Assembly (NCBI GenBank): GCA_050248715.1
Contig: JBFWRV010000001.1
Location: forward strand, 368,011-432,010
From: AWTP1-13 sp050248715
GTDB taxonomy: Bacteria; Pseudomonadota; Alphaproteobacteria; Rhizobiales; Hyphomicrobiaceae
Direction of reading: 5' to 3'
Length of the DNA stretch: 64,000 nucleotides
Part shown: positions 7,545 through 15,968 of the stretch, piece after piece
How the letters are laid out: every line of letters starts with the position of its first letter
How positions within the stretch are numbered: the stretch's first letter is position 1
The notes under the pieces: generated by a model
What the model was told of the DNA's origin: nothing
The model's input: only the letters and a program-made list of their open reading frames with translations
Database searches by the model: none
Made by a program: the position numbers and the translations under genes

Positions 7545-8099
7545 TCAGCCCATCCGGAGGGTGTCTGGGTGGTGGAGACAGAGCCGTTGCGCGGGGCCGA
7601 ACCCGCAGCTTCCGAGAAAGGCCAGCAGGCTCCGGTCGCGCCAGTCAACCTCGGTCCGCATGCGCTCCACGCGCAGCGTCCCCAAATTCACCAGGAGCTG
7701 CGACAGCAGCGCACGGCCGATACCGCGTCGGCGATAGTCGGGATCGACGCCGATCGTATCCATCACCGCCGTCGGCTCCACGCAGCCAAACTCGCCGAAG
7801 TCGACACGTGCCATGATGAAGCCGACCGGCCGGCCGTCTTGCTCGGCCACCAGTGAGACGCGGATATCGGATTCGTGCAGCGCCTCGTCGAGCTTACGCT
7901 CGAAATAGGCAGCCCGCTCCCTACCCGTGACGCGCCGATCGATGGCGATCAGCGCACCCAGGTCTCGCTCGGCGACCGTACGAATGGGAATGCGGTCGCG
8001 TGCGAGCGGGCCATAGTCGGGTGCAGCCGGTTTGCCGTAGTCCACCTCCGCCTCATCGCCGACGCGGTCGGGAACACGAATGGTGGCGTCTCGGGCCAT
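7545..8099 (-). CDS. GNAT-family N-acetyltransferase
   Basis: This 184-residue protein has a clear GNAT core: IRTVAERDLGALIAIDRRVTG at the start of the domain, and the acetyl-CoA pyrophosphate loop DYRRRGIGRALLSQLL (the R-x-x-G-x-G/A motif). It is the last gene of the long minus-strand benzoyl-CoA operon, one base after the preceding GNAT gene, with which it shares the ALIAIDR and DWRDRSLLAFL-type patterns. The two are therefore probably diverged tandem duplicates. The substrate is unknown. Protein acetylation of acyl-CoA ligases or acetylation of an aromatic effector are possible given the setting. Confidence 0.82.
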   Translation of the reverse strand: MARDATIRVPDRVGDEAEVDYGKPAAPDYGPLARDRIPIRTVAERDLGALIAIDRRVTGRERAAYFERKLDEALHESDIRVSLVAEQDGRPVGFIMARVDFGEFGCVEPTAVMDTIGVDPDYRRRGIGRALLSQLLVNLGTLRVERMRTEVDWRDRSLLAFLGSCGFGPAQRLCLHHPDTLRMG

Positions 8100-8100
8100 G

Positions 8101-8598
8101 TCACCCCTCCTCCGCCGCCTCGCCGAGCGGCTCTCCGACGGCCCGCTCCAGCGCCAGCCGGGGCGCCATCGCGAACCCGGAGGCGTGCAGGAACCGCAGG
8201 AGGTCTTGGTCCTTCCAGTCCGCTTGCGAGTGAAGGATGTGCACGCCCATGGCGCGCAAGCTGCCGGCCAGCTCGTGCATCAGGCTGCTGCCGACGCCGC
8301 ACTCCTGGCTCTGGGGCTCCACACCGACGGCGTCAAGCACAGCCACGGCCTCTTCGCGACCGAACTCGCCGCGCAGGATGCGGGCGATGGCGAAGCCGCA
8401 CAGCGCCCCGCCCCACATCACGCCGACCTGGATGAAGTCATCGGGGTGACGGGCTGCAGCCGCCATGCGCTTGGCGAAGAACGGGCGGCGGGCGTGGCCG
8501 GTGTGGGCGCGATCGATGGCGATCACTGCCTCGAGATCGTCGAGGCTCAGCGGGCGCATCGTCCGCCTGGCCGCGTCGGAACCTGCAGGCATCGGCAC
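8101..8598 (-). CDS. GNAT-family N-acetyltransferase with altered acetyl-CoA loop
   Basis: This 165-residue GNAT resembles its neighbour (EAVIAIDRAHTGH; DWKDQDLLRFLHASGF). The acetyl-CoA loop, normally R-x-x-G-x-G, is here SQECGVGSSLMHEL, so the first Arg is missing and acetyl-CoA binding may be weakened. The gene starts 3 bases after the hemerythrin stop and ends 1 base before the next GNAT, so it belongs to the same transcript. It may be a degenerate or regulatory paralogue. Confidence 0.78.
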   Translation of the reverse strand: MPMPAGSDAARRTMRPLSLDDLEAVIAIDRAHTGHARRPFFAKRMAAAARHPDDFIQVGVMWGGALCGFAIARILRGEFGREEAVAVLDAVGVEPQSQECGVGSSLMHELAGSLRAMGVHILHSQADWKDQDLLRFLHASGFAMAPRLALERAVGEPLGEAAEEG

Positions 8599-8601
8599 CC
8601 C

Positions 8602-9102
8602 TCACACGTTCGCGACATATTCCTCGTAGAGCTGCATCTCGGCGTCCGCATCCATGGTCTCCTCGAGCAGCGGAAGCAGCGCCATCTCCTCCTTCTGCAC
8701 GTGGGCGATGACGCGCTCGCAGAACTCCTGGCCCAGGCGTCGGAACTCGGCCCACCTCGCCTCGTCAAAGCCGCGGGAAACGGCGTCGCGCGCCACCTCG
8801 GCAAGCCGCGTGCCCAGCGGACGCATCATGCCGTGCTCGTCGGTCAAGTGTTCCCCGATCGCCTGGTCCCCTACAGCGTCGAGGTAGGCAAACAGCCGCG
8901 ACTCCTCGAAGTCGAAATGGCGCCGCACATCGGCCTCGACGCCCGTGGCAAGATCGCCGAGGAGCTGCGCCACGCCTCCGGCGGCGGTATCCGGAGGCTC
9001 GCGCCGGTGCCGCACCAGCAGCAGCTCGAGCCGCTCCATCAATGCTACGGTGGCGCGATGCTCCTCGTGGAGCGCCTGGCTGATGCGGTTGGTGAAGCTC
9101 AT
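8602..9102 (-). CDS. Hemerythrin-like HHE domain protein
   Basis: This 166-residue all-helical protein has the diiron ligand pattern of hemerythrin HHE domains: LHEEHRATVALMERLE, then HFDFEESRLFAYLD, HLTDEHGMMRPL and HVQKEEMALLPLLEE. Such proteins bind O2 or NO, or repair oxidised or nitrosylated iron-sulfur proteins. It lies 6 bp downstream of the ferredoxin gene within the bcr operon, so a plausible role is protecting the oxygen-sensitive benzoyl-CoA reductase or its ferredoxin. That role is inferred from context. Confidence 0.88.
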   Translation of the reverse strand: MSFTNRISQALHEEHRATVALMERLELLLVRHRREPPDTAAGGVAQLLGDLATGVEADVRRHFDFEESRLFAYLDAVGDQAIGEHLTDEHGMMRPLGTRLAEVARDAVSRGFDEARWAEFRRLGQEFCERVIAHVQKEEMALLPLLEETMDADAEMQLYEEYVANV

Positions 9103-9108
9103 GGCCGC

Positions 9109-9357
9109 TCACGCCGCGTGGAGCTGTTGATACTTGGCCAGAAGCTCATCGGGACTCTCCGCCCAGTCGGGGTTGGGCACGATGCAATCCGCCGGGCACA
9201 CCAGCTTGCATTGCGGCTCGTCCTCCGCGCCGACGCATTCCGTGCACTTCATCGGATCGATGATGTAGATCGGATCGCCGACCGAGATCGCCTTGTTGGG
9301 GCATACCGGCTCGCAGGCGTCGCAGGCCGTGCAGGCCTCGTTGATCATCAGCGCCAT
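9109..9357 (-). CDS. fdx: 2[4Fe-4S] ferredoxin, electron donor for benzoyl-CoA reductase
   Basis: This 82-residue ferredoxin carries two cluster motifs, CTACDACEPVCP and CTECVGAEDEPQCKLVCP. The second has the longer loop and the C-terminal extension (about 60-82) of the YfhL/Thauera-type ferredoxins. In Thauera aromatica and R. palustris (BadB) a ferredoxin encoded beside the reductase genes donates the two low-potential electrons for ring reduction. It lies directly downstream of bcrD, and the divergent korAB would recharge it. Confidence 0.93.
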   Translation of the reverse strand: MALMINEACTACDACEPVCPNKAISVGDPIYIIDPMKCTECVGAEDEPQCKLVCPADCIVPNPDWAESPDELLAKYQQLHAA

Positions 9358-9370
9358 GGGCTCTCTCCCT

Positions 9371-10216
9371 TCAGGCTACTTTGGACAGGTCCGCCTGCGC
9401 AGCCAGCTTCTGGTGGCGGAAGGCACCCCACAGGGCGGCCCCGATCGCTCCGGCATAGATGGAGTCGGGGTGGCAGCGGACCACGGTCTTCATGTCCTTC
9501 ATCTTGGCGATATCCTCCTCCAGTGCCGCGACCAGGCCCTGATCCAGCGCAAGGCCGCCGGTCAGCATCGTCACGCCTCTGGTGGCGCCGATCGATTTGA
9601 GGAGCTTGGACAGCCGCCCCGCCATCGACAGGTGGATGCCCTTGAGGATGTCGGGGGCAGAGATGCCGCGCGAGACCATGTTGATGACGTCGGTCTCGGC
9701 CAGGACCGCGCAAATGCTGCTGACGATCTCCGGATTGTCGGCTTGGCGCGACAGGGTGCCGATCTCGTCCTGGGCGATGCCCAGATAGCGGGCTATGTTC
9801 TCCAGGAATTGGCCGGAGCCCGAGGCGCACTGGCTCGTCATCTTGTAGCTCAGCACCTTGCCGCGTTCGTCGATGCTGATGGCGCGGCCGTGCAGCGCGC
9901 CGACGTCCAGGGCCGCGCGCGACTCCGGGTCGAGATAGATGGCGCCGCGCGCATGCGTGGTCATGGAGTAGAAGTGGCCGGTGTGGAACGGCACGCCTTC
10001 CCCTTCACCGGTGGTCGCCACATAATCGACGTCGCCCTCAGAGACGCGTGCGCCGGCCAGCACCTCGTCGAAGGCGACCCGGGCCAGCTCCATCGGATCG
10101 CGCTGGCGAATACGGTAGATGGCGCGCGACAGCCATTCCGCCTTGCCATCCTCCACGCGGAAGAGAGCCGCCTTGACGGTGCCGGTGCCGACATCGATGC
10201 CTGCCGCGACGGTCAT
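9371..10216 (-). CDS. bcrD: Benzoyl-CoA reductase subunit D (BadG), ATP-binding activator-type
   Basis: ATP-dependent class I benzoyl-CoA reductase is made of BcrA-D. This 281-residue subunit belongs to the BadF/BadG/HgdC ASKHA-fold ATPases: phosphate loop GIDVGTGTVKAALF at the N-terminus, and cysteines in TSQCASGSGQF and SSICAVLAETDV, which in the family help bind the [4Fe-4S] cluster shared between the two ATPase subunits. I placed the start at ATG 10216, which overlaps the bcrA stop by 4 bp. The frame is open further upstream only as the shadow of bcrA. The length matches characterised BcrD/BadG. Confidence 0.95.
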   Translation of the reverse strand: MTVAAGIDVGTGTVKAALFRVEDGKAEWLSRAIYRIRQRDPMELARVAFDEVLAGARVSEGDVDYVATTGEGEGVPFHTGHFYSMTTHARGAIYLDPESRAALDVGALHGRAISIDERGKVLSYKMTSQCASGSGQFLENIARYLGIAQDEIGTLSRQADNPEIVSSICAVLAETDVINMVSRGISAPDILKGIHLSMAGRLSKLLKSIGATRGVTMLTGGLALDQGLVAALEEDIAKMKDMKTVVRCHPDSIYAGAIGAALWGAFRHQKLAAQADLSKVA

Positions 10217-11547
10217 GCGTGGCCTCCATCCGGCTGGCCGGCATAGGCGCGGCGGGCGAACTCGGCCGCCCCCTGCGCGCCGGTATAGATCGACTCCGGA
10301 TTGATGTTGATGGTCACCTGGCCGTAGTTCTCCGCGATCAGCTTCTTCAGCTCGCGCACAGCCGCCTCGTTTTTGGCGACGCCGCCGGTGAAGGTGAACT
10401 CGTCGGTAACGCCGCCCGAACGCGAGATGATCGAGATCGCGCGCAGGATGATGGCGCGGTGCAGCCCGGCCAGGATGTCCTCGCGCTTCTCGCCGAGGGA
10501 GAGCCGGTCGCGCAACTCCGCGCCGGCGAACACGGTGCAGGTGGAGTTGATTCGCGCCGGCCGGTCGGACTTCATGGCCAGCGGACCCAGCTCGTGCAGC
10601 CCCATGTTCATCTCGTCGGCGATATAGCCGAGGTAGCGGCCGCAGCCGGCAGCACAACGGTCGTTCATCTGGAAGTTGACGACGATGCCGCTGGCGTCGA
10701 CCTGGATGCCCTTGGTGTCCTGGCCGCCGATGTCGAGCACGGTGCGCGTCCTGGGGTACATCATGTGCGCGCCGAGACCGTGGCAGAGAATCTCGGAACG
10801 GATGTGCTCCTTGGAGAACGGCAGCGTCACGCGGCCGTAGCCGGTGCCGACGAGCCAGGTCTCCTCCAGCTCGATGCCGAGCGTGCGCTCGATGACCTGG
10901 GGGATGCCGCCGGCATCGGAGATGAGCGAAGGATGGGCCTCCAGCGTGCGCGCGAGCGCGCGGCGGAACTTGTCGCTCAGCTCCCCTTTCGGCGGCCGGT
11001 TCTCGACGTCAATGATGGATTTGTCGTAGACGTTGAGGAGCAGATCGTAGGGAAGGCCGGCGGCGCGCGCGACGTCCTCGGCATGCACGTGGTAGCGCGA
11101 GCCGGCGACGTCGCGGAAGAAATCCGACTTGCGCTTGGCGCCGGGAGCGAAGAGCTCGCCCGCCTCAGCGCGCAATTTATGGAAGACCTCGCCGAGAGCC
11201 TCGGCCACCCCGGTCTCGACCTTGGCGAAGCGCGGGCCTTTGATCTGGCTGAGACACGTCTGCTCCAGGTCGCCGAGCTGCTCGAGGAACTGCTCCAGGC
11301 GGAAGGCGCGTTCCAGCGCGCCGAGGAAATCGTTGAGGCGATCCCCCAGGCTTCCACCTTCGGCCAGCACGCGGCGGAACAGGGTGAAGCGGCCGTCCAC
11401 GCGGGCCTCCTCGCCGGCGACGCGAGCGGCGGTGGCGTAGTTGGAGCGGGAGTTGGTGATGCCACGGCCGATCACCTCGCTGTTGTCGTCGAGAAGCACC
11501 GCCTTGGTGGTGGTGGAGCCGAGATCGATGCCGACGTAGGTTCTCAT
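10213..11547 (-). CDS. bcrA: Benzoyl-CoA reductase subunit A (BadF), ATP-binding activator-type
   Basis: This 444-residue ASKHA ATPase has GIDLGSTTTKAVLLDD at its N-terminus and the cluster cysteines in NDRCAAGCGRYL and NSTCTVFAG. With BcrD it hydrolyses ATP to push ferredoxin electrons to the catalytic BcrBC pair. A family-specific insert lies between about residues 50 and 230. It is flanked by bcrB upstream (14 bp) and bcrD downstream (4-bp overlap), the same C-B-A-D order as Thauera. Confidence 0.95.
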   Translation of the reverse strand: MRTYVGIDLGSTTTKAVLLDDNSEVIGRGITNSRSNYATAARVAGEEARVDGRFTLFRRVLAEGGSLGDRLNDFLGALERAFRLEQFLEQLGDLEQTCLSQIKGPRFAKVETGVAEALGEVFHKLRAEAGELFAPGAKRKSDFFRDVAGSRYHVHAEDVARAAGLPYDLLLNVYDKSIIDVENRPPKGELSDKFRRALARTLEAHPSLISDAGGIPQVIERTLGIELEETWLVGTGYGRVTLPFSKEHIRSEILCHGLGAHMMYPRTRTVLDIGGQDTKGIQVDASGIVVNFQMNDRCAAGCGRYLGYIADEMNMGLHELGPLAMKSDRPARINSTCTVFAGAELRDRLSLGEKREDILAGLHRAIILRAISIISRSGGVTDEFTFTGGVAKNEAAVRELKKLIAENYGQVTININPESIYTGAQGAAEFARRAYAGQPDGGHA

Positions 11548-11561
11548 GTCGGGCCCCCCTT

Positions 11562-12875
11562 TCAGGCCGCGGCGCGGCCGCCCGCGCGCCTCTGCTCGAT
11601 CATCTGGAAGTAGCTCTCGAGCCGGTTCTTGATGTTGGCGGCGGAGAAGTAGCGCGGATCGACCAGGTCGGACTCGATGAAGGCAGCGGGCTTGCCGGTG
11701 CGCTTCTCCACCTCGCGCATGATGAGGAGCTGGCCGGCGGAGAAGCTGTTGCAGCTCTTGATCGAGTTGATGAGCAGGCCGTCGGCTGCGTACTGCTCGA
11801 TATAGTCGGCGAGCATGTCGATGCGCATCGGCAGGCTGCGGTTGGTGTAGACGCCGAGGCAGTACTCCGCCAGCGTCTCGAGCGGCTTGTCCGGGTCGTG
11901 GCGGAAACCCAGGTCATAGACGCCGCCGACCTTGGTGTAGCTTGAGGCCACCACGACCGCACCCTCGTCGTAGAACATTTTCCAGAACTGGCGGAAGTTC
12001 GTGTAGTTGGGCGGTCCCTCGACCACGAGGCGGTATTTCTCCTTGCCCATGTCGCCGTCCGGCGTCACCGGGCCCAGGCCTCCCGCCATGCGCTCCTCCA
12101 CCTCCGCGCGCAGGAACCGATAATAGTCGATGGCATCGTCCGTGCCGCGGAACGCGCCGAAGATGGGGCCGATGTAGTAGATGCCCCCGAAGTAGGCATC
12201 GATGGGCGAGGGCCTGTGCCTGGCGCTCTGCAGCACGCGGACCAGGTCCTCCTCGGCCACAGCCGACTTCTTCAGGTGCTCGCGCAGGAGGTCGATATCG
12301 AACTTCACGCCGGAGACGCGCTCCAGCTTCGGGATCACCTCCTCCTTGAGCTGTTTCACCATGTACTCGATCATGTTCCCGGTGATCTTGCCGTCGCCCA
12401 GATAGGGCGTGTGCAGCATGATGGTCTCGCACTTGTACTGCTCGCGCAGAAGCTCGAACCACTTCATGAAGGTGAAGCAGCCGGTATAGGAGAGGAGCAG
12501 CACGTCGGGATCGGGCAGACGCTTGCCGTTGGGGCCGATGTTGCCCTTGGCCATCATGCCGATGTCGGACTTGACGTAGGTGCAGACGTCCTCGGAATGG
12601 CCGATCTTCTCCGCCTCCAGCACATAGGCGCCCGACTGCCGGCGCAGGCCGCTCTGGATGGCGTTGACCTCCGGCAGGTTGTTGATGAGGCCGAAGCAGC
12701 GGATGAGCTCGTTGAGGTTGCCCGGCACGAAGGTGGAGCAAACCTTCTCGCCGGTCTGAGGCACGCTGGTGAGGCGGTCGTAGTGCGCGGCCATCATCTC
12801 CTTCTGCTTGAGCATGGAGTCGTCCTTGACGACCGGCTTGGGCGGCGCTGCCTTTGGGGTGGTGATGACGGTCAT
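11562..12875 (-). CDS. bcrB: Benzoyl-CoA reductase subunit B (BadE)
   Basis: This catalytic subunit (437 residues) belongs to the HgdB/BcrB family that binds the substrate and a [4Fe-4S] cluster. Candidate cluster cysteines are in VCSTFVPGNLNEL, LSYTGCFTFMKW and IKSCNSFSAGQ. The ATG at 12875 overlaps the bcrC stop by 4 bp. The upstream extension of the frame is the shadow of bcrC. It pairs with BcrC to dearomatise benzoyl-CoA to the cyclohexa-1,5-diene thioester. Confidence 0.95.
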   Translation of the reverse strand: MTVITTPKAAPPKPVVKDDSMLKQKEMMAAHYDRLTSVPQTGEKVCSTFVPGNLNELIRCFGLINNLPEVNAIQSGLRRQSGAYVLEAEKIGHSEDVCTYVKSDIGMMAKGNIGPNGKRLPDPDVLLLSYTGCFTFMKWFELLREQYKCETIMLHTPYLGDGKITGNMIEYMVKQLKEEVIPKLERVSGVKFDIDLLREHLKKSAVAEEDLVRVLQSARHRPSPIDAYFGGIYYIGPIFGAFRGTDDAIDYYRFLRAEVEERMAGGLGPVTPDGDMGKEKYRLVVEGPPNYTNFRQFWKMFYDEGAVVVASSYTKVGGVYDLGFRHDPDKPLETLAEYCLGVYTNRSLPMRIDMLADYIEQYAADGLLINSIKSCNSFSAGQLLIMREVEKRTGKPAAFIESDLVDPRYFSAANIKNRLESYFQMIEQRRAGGRAAA

Positions 12876-14059
12876 GCTCCGCTCCAGAGCTTGATGGAGT
12901 CTGCAAACGTGCCGGCCTGCTCGCGGATGGGCTGCATCTGCCCCGAGTTCTCCGCGTACTTGAACGCGATGTAGGGGATGTCGGCGCCTTTGAGCACGTT
13001 CTGCAGCATCGGGCGCTCGAGCAGCGCCGGATCGCAGAAGCTCGGGCAGGCGAAGATCACGCCTTCCGCGCCCGACCGGCGCACAGCGCGCACCAGGTGC
13101 TGACCCTTCTCCTTGAGATCGGGCTCGTATTTGGCGGCGGTCGATTCCGACTGGTGCAGGAAAGCCAGCGCGAGGTTCTGCAGCGGGTTGCCTTCGGTCG
13201 GCACATCCGCTGTAAGCCATCGGGTGACGAGCAACAGGTCATCGTCGACGACGTAGCAGCCGGCAAGCTCGAGCGACTTGATGAGATTGAGCGGGGGCTG
13301 CTCGCAGAACACGCCGGTCAGCACCACGCGGCAGTTGTCCCGCCGGGGGCGTTCGTCGTGTTCCGCGGCCGCGAGATAGTCGCGCAGCAGCACGGTGTGC
13401 TCCTCCACCGGCAGCACCAGCCCGGCGCGCAGGATCAGATAGACTTCGGCCGCGGGCGCCTGCCAGGGCCGCTGCGCGCGGAAGGCATAGAGCTGGCGCA
13501 CCAGCCGCCGGTTCTCGTTGTAGACGGCAATCGAGCGGCGCAGCTCGTCATCACTGATCGGCTTGCCACGCAACTCACCGAGGTCGCGGGCCAGCTCGGC
13601 CAGCTCGCTGATGTAGTAGTTGCCGCCGATGCTGTCCTTGTAGTTTTGCGGCACGTCGAAATAGCGCACATAGACGCTGGGAAACATCATCTTCCACATG
13701 CCGGACAGGTTGCGGATCACGTCGCAGATCGACGGGAACAGCATGCCGTCCACGAAATCGAGGCGGCCGGAGACGCCAAGCTCGATGGTGGAGCGCGGGA
13801 TGCGGCAGATGTAGCTCTGGTAGTAGGCGTCGCCGTGGATCACCTCGAGCTGGTCACCGCCCCCAAGGACGCCGAGCGGCAAGAAACCTGCGGCGTGGAT
13901 GATCTCGCGCGGCACGTAGATCGGCATGTAGCCGACGACCTTGCGGCCGGGCTCTGTGTCCTTCCAGGCCCGTGCCACGCCGAAGGAAAGATCGTCGAAG
14001 AGCGCCTGGGCACGGGCAACGATGCCCGCTGTCCCCGATCCATTCAAAGGTGTTGCCAC
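12872..14059 (-). CDS. bcrC: Benzoyl-CoA reductase subunit C (BadD)
   Basis: This 395-residue second catalytic subunit of the HgdB/BcrC family has motifs GYMPIYVPREIIHAAGFLP, RIPRSTIELG, FPSICDVIRNLSG and FACPSFCDPALLER, with cysteines placed for a [4Fe-4S] cluster. The likely start is GTG at 14059, giving a 16-bp overlap with dch, which argues for tight coupling. An ATG is not available near the N-terminus in this frame. Confidence 0.93.
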   Translation of the reverse strand: MATPLNGSGTAGIVARAQALFDDLSFGVARAWKDTEPGRKVVGYMPIYVPREIIHAAGFLPLGVLGGGDQLEVIHGDAYYQSYICRIPRSTIELGVSGRLDFVDGMLFPSICDVIRNLSGMWKMMFPSVYVRYFDVPQNYKDSIGGNYYISELAELARDLGELRGKPISDDELRRSIAVYNENRRLVRQLYAFRAQRPWQAPAAEVYLILRAGLVLPVEEHTVLLRDYLAAAEHDERPRRDNCRVVLTGVFCEQPPLNLIKSLELAGCYVVDDDLLLVTRWLTADVPTEGNPLQNLALAFLHQSESTAAKYEPDLKEKGQHLVRAVRRSGAEGVIFACPSFCDPALLERPMLQNVLKGADIPYIAFKYAENSGQMQPIREQAGTFADSIKLWSGA

Positions 14060-14811
14060 TGCGCGGCCCTCTTGGTGGTGAAGGCGTTCAAGCCCTCGAC
14101 CGCATCGTGCGTCATCATCAGATCGTCGAGGTACATGCGCTCGACGGCGGCAATCTTGGCTCGCACCCGCTCTGTGTAGTCGAAGCGGGCCGCCTTGATG
14201 GCATGGCGAAGCGAGCTTGCGCTCTTGGGTTTCAGGTGTTCCTCGAAGTACGTCAGCGCCGCAGCTTCCGGATGCTCGGTCGCCGCGTAGGCCATGCCCG
14301 TTGCCACGGCCTCGGCGCCGGAAATGCTGCGACCCGACAGCAGAAGGTCGATCGCCCGCTGCGGACCGATCAGCTCCGGCAACAGGCAGGACGCGGCAGG
14401 CGCGAAGACGCCAAGCTTGATCTCCGGCTGGCCCAGCGCGGCGTCAGGCGTGACAAACAGGAGATGTCCGGCGAGAGCCACCTCGAGCCCGCCGCCGAGA
14501 CACTGGCCGCGCACCGCCACCAGCACAGGGAACGGCGCCTCGACCAGCCTGAGGATAAGGCGATGGAAGCCCTGCAGCAGGGCGGCGCAGCGATCGGGGA
14601 GATGCTCCTCCACGCTCGCCCCGAAGCTGAAGTTGGGGCCCTCGGCGTCGAGCAAGGCGGCGCCCAGCTTGCGGTTGCCGAGGTGCTCGAACAGCGCGCG
14701 ATCGAGCGCGGCGATCATGCCGCCGTCCATGATGTTGGCCTTCGGGCGGGAAAGCCGCAGCCGCAGCAGCCGCCCTTCGGCCTCGAGCCAGATTTTGGCG
14801 GGCGCCGTCAT
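14044..14811 (-). CDS. dch: Cyclohexa-1,5-diene-1-carbonyl-CoA hydratase
   Basis: Dch adds water to the diene thioester made by benzoyl-CoA reductase. This 255-residue crotonase-fold protein has the family oxyanion segment FSFGASVEEHLPD and VRGQCLGGGLEVALAGH. ATG 14811 overlaps the oah stop by 4 bp. The upstream part of the open frame is a shadow of oah. The order had-oah-dch-bcr places it in a Thauera/Magnetospirillum-type pathway; the Rhodopseudomonas-type pathway instead uses BadK/BadH/BadI. Confidence 0.9.
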   Translation of the reverse strand: MTAPAKIWLEAEGRLLRLRLSRPKANIMDGGMIAALDRALFEHLGNRKLGAALLDAEGPNFSFGASVEEHLPDRCAALLQGFHRLILRLVEAPFPVLVAVRGQCLGGGLEVALAGHLLFVTPDAALGQPEIKLGVFAPAASCLLPELIGPQRAIDLLLSGRSISGAEAVATGMAYAATEHPEAAALTYFEEHLKPKSASSLRHAIKAARFDYTERVRAKIAAVERMYLDDLMMTHDAVEGLNAFTTKRAAQWQHL

Positions 14812-15956
14812 GACGTGCGTGCCTTCGGCTGGATTTGGCTGGTCAGGGCGTCGGACCACGGCGTGTTGGCCGCGAGCGCCCGGCGCAGCGCCACGAAGTC
14901 CACTTCCCGACCGGTCTGGCGCGTGCCCTCGTTGAAGGCGCGGAAGCCGGCGCGGGCCTCCGTCATCATGTTGAGGGCGAGCCAGGCGCGGGAGTTCTCC
15001 TTGTTGCGGTTCCACGCGTCGAGCTTGGGTTTGCGCAGCTCCTCCACGGTCTTGGTGGTGCAGTCGGGGAAGGTGTAGAGGAGCTTCGTGCAGAGCGACT
15101 CGACCTTCTCATCGAGCCGTGACAGGTCGACCTCGCCGCGCTTGACGAGCTCCTGACCCGCCTTCAGCGCCTCGCCCGTCTTCGGCCTGCCGAAGACGAA
15201 GCGGCCGTACTCGTCGGTGGTGCGGCCCGTCTCCACCAGCGGGTTGGCGATGAACTTGCCGTCCACCTTCAGCGCGGGGGCAATGTCAGTGAGCAGCCCC
15301 ATGAAATAGGCCTCGTGTGCGGAGAACGGCTCGCACAGCACGCAGGCGGCCATGGCACGCTCGGCGCCGATCACCACGGGCAGGAAATCGGTGGCGCCTC
15401 CGATCGGCGACGATCCGTGCTTGGGACCGGCTTGGCCGAAGCGTGCCAGATCCTGGGCGACGGAGAAGTCGCAGGCCATGCCGATCTCCTGACCGCCGCC
15501 GATGCGCATGCCGTTGACGCGGCAGATCACCGGCTTGTCGCAGGTCAGGATCGCCGACACCATGTCGTTGAAGAGCCGCATGTAGCTGCGGTACTCTTGC
15601 GGGTTGCCGGCGTAGTACTCCGCGTACTCCTTGGTGTTGCCGCCGGTGCAGAAGGCCTTGTCGCCGGCCCCCGTGAAGACCACTGCGACGGTGTCGCGCG
15701 CGGCGCTGGCGGCGCGGAAGGCGAGGATCACGCCCTTCACCATGTCGGTGGTGTAGGAGTTGAACTGCGCCGGGTTGTCGAGGGTGATCCACGCATTGTA
15801 GAGGCCCGCCACCGGCTTGCCGTCCTCGCCCTTCACCGGGCGCTTGTCGTAGCGCACGCCCTTGCTGACGGTCTGGCGCAGGGAATCCGCGACGAGGTTG
15901 TGGTCTTTCGCCTCCGATTCGGCGAGGGCGACCCCGCGCACGGCTTCAATGGTCAT
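14808..15956 (-). CDS. oah: 6-oxocyclohex-1-ene-1-carbonyl-CoA hydrolase (BamA/Oah)
   Basis: This ring-opening hydrolase of the crotonase superfamily converts 6-oxocyclohexene-carboxyl-CoA to 3-hydroxypimelyl-CoA. At 382 residues it has the length typical of BamA/Oah, longer than ordinary enoyl-CoA hydratases. Conserved segments include ITLDNPAQFNSYTTDMVKG, FCTGGNTKEYAEYYAGNPQE, RVNGMRIGGGQEIGMACDF and GPKHGSSPIGGATDFLP, which are diagnostic for anaerobic ring cleavage. It starts 12 bp after the had stop. Confidence 0.96.
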   Translation of the reverse strand: MTIEAVRGVALAESEAKDHNLVADSLRQTVSKGVRYDKRPVKGEDGKPVAGLYNAWITLDNPAQFNSYTTDMVKGVILAFRAASAARDTVAVVFTGAGDKAFCTGGNTKEYAEYYAGNPQEYRSYMRLFNDMVSAILTCDKPVICRVNGMRIGGGQEIGMACDFSVAQDLARFGQAGPKHGSSPIGGATDFLPVVIGAERAMAACVLCEPFSAHEAYFMGLLTDIAPALKVDGKFIANPLVETGRTTDEYGRFVFGRPKTGEALKAGQELVKRGEVDLSRLDEKVESLCTKLLYTFPDCTTKTVEELRKPKLDAWNRNKENSRAWLALNMMTEARAGFRAFNEGTRQTGREVDFVALRRALAANTPWSDALTSQIQPKARTS

Positions 15957-15968
15957 GGGTCATACTCC

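Noticed and set aside
10219..11613. Plus-strand frame opposite bcrA
   Set aside because: Composition is that of a GC-rich shadow and bcrA on the other strand is unambiguous.
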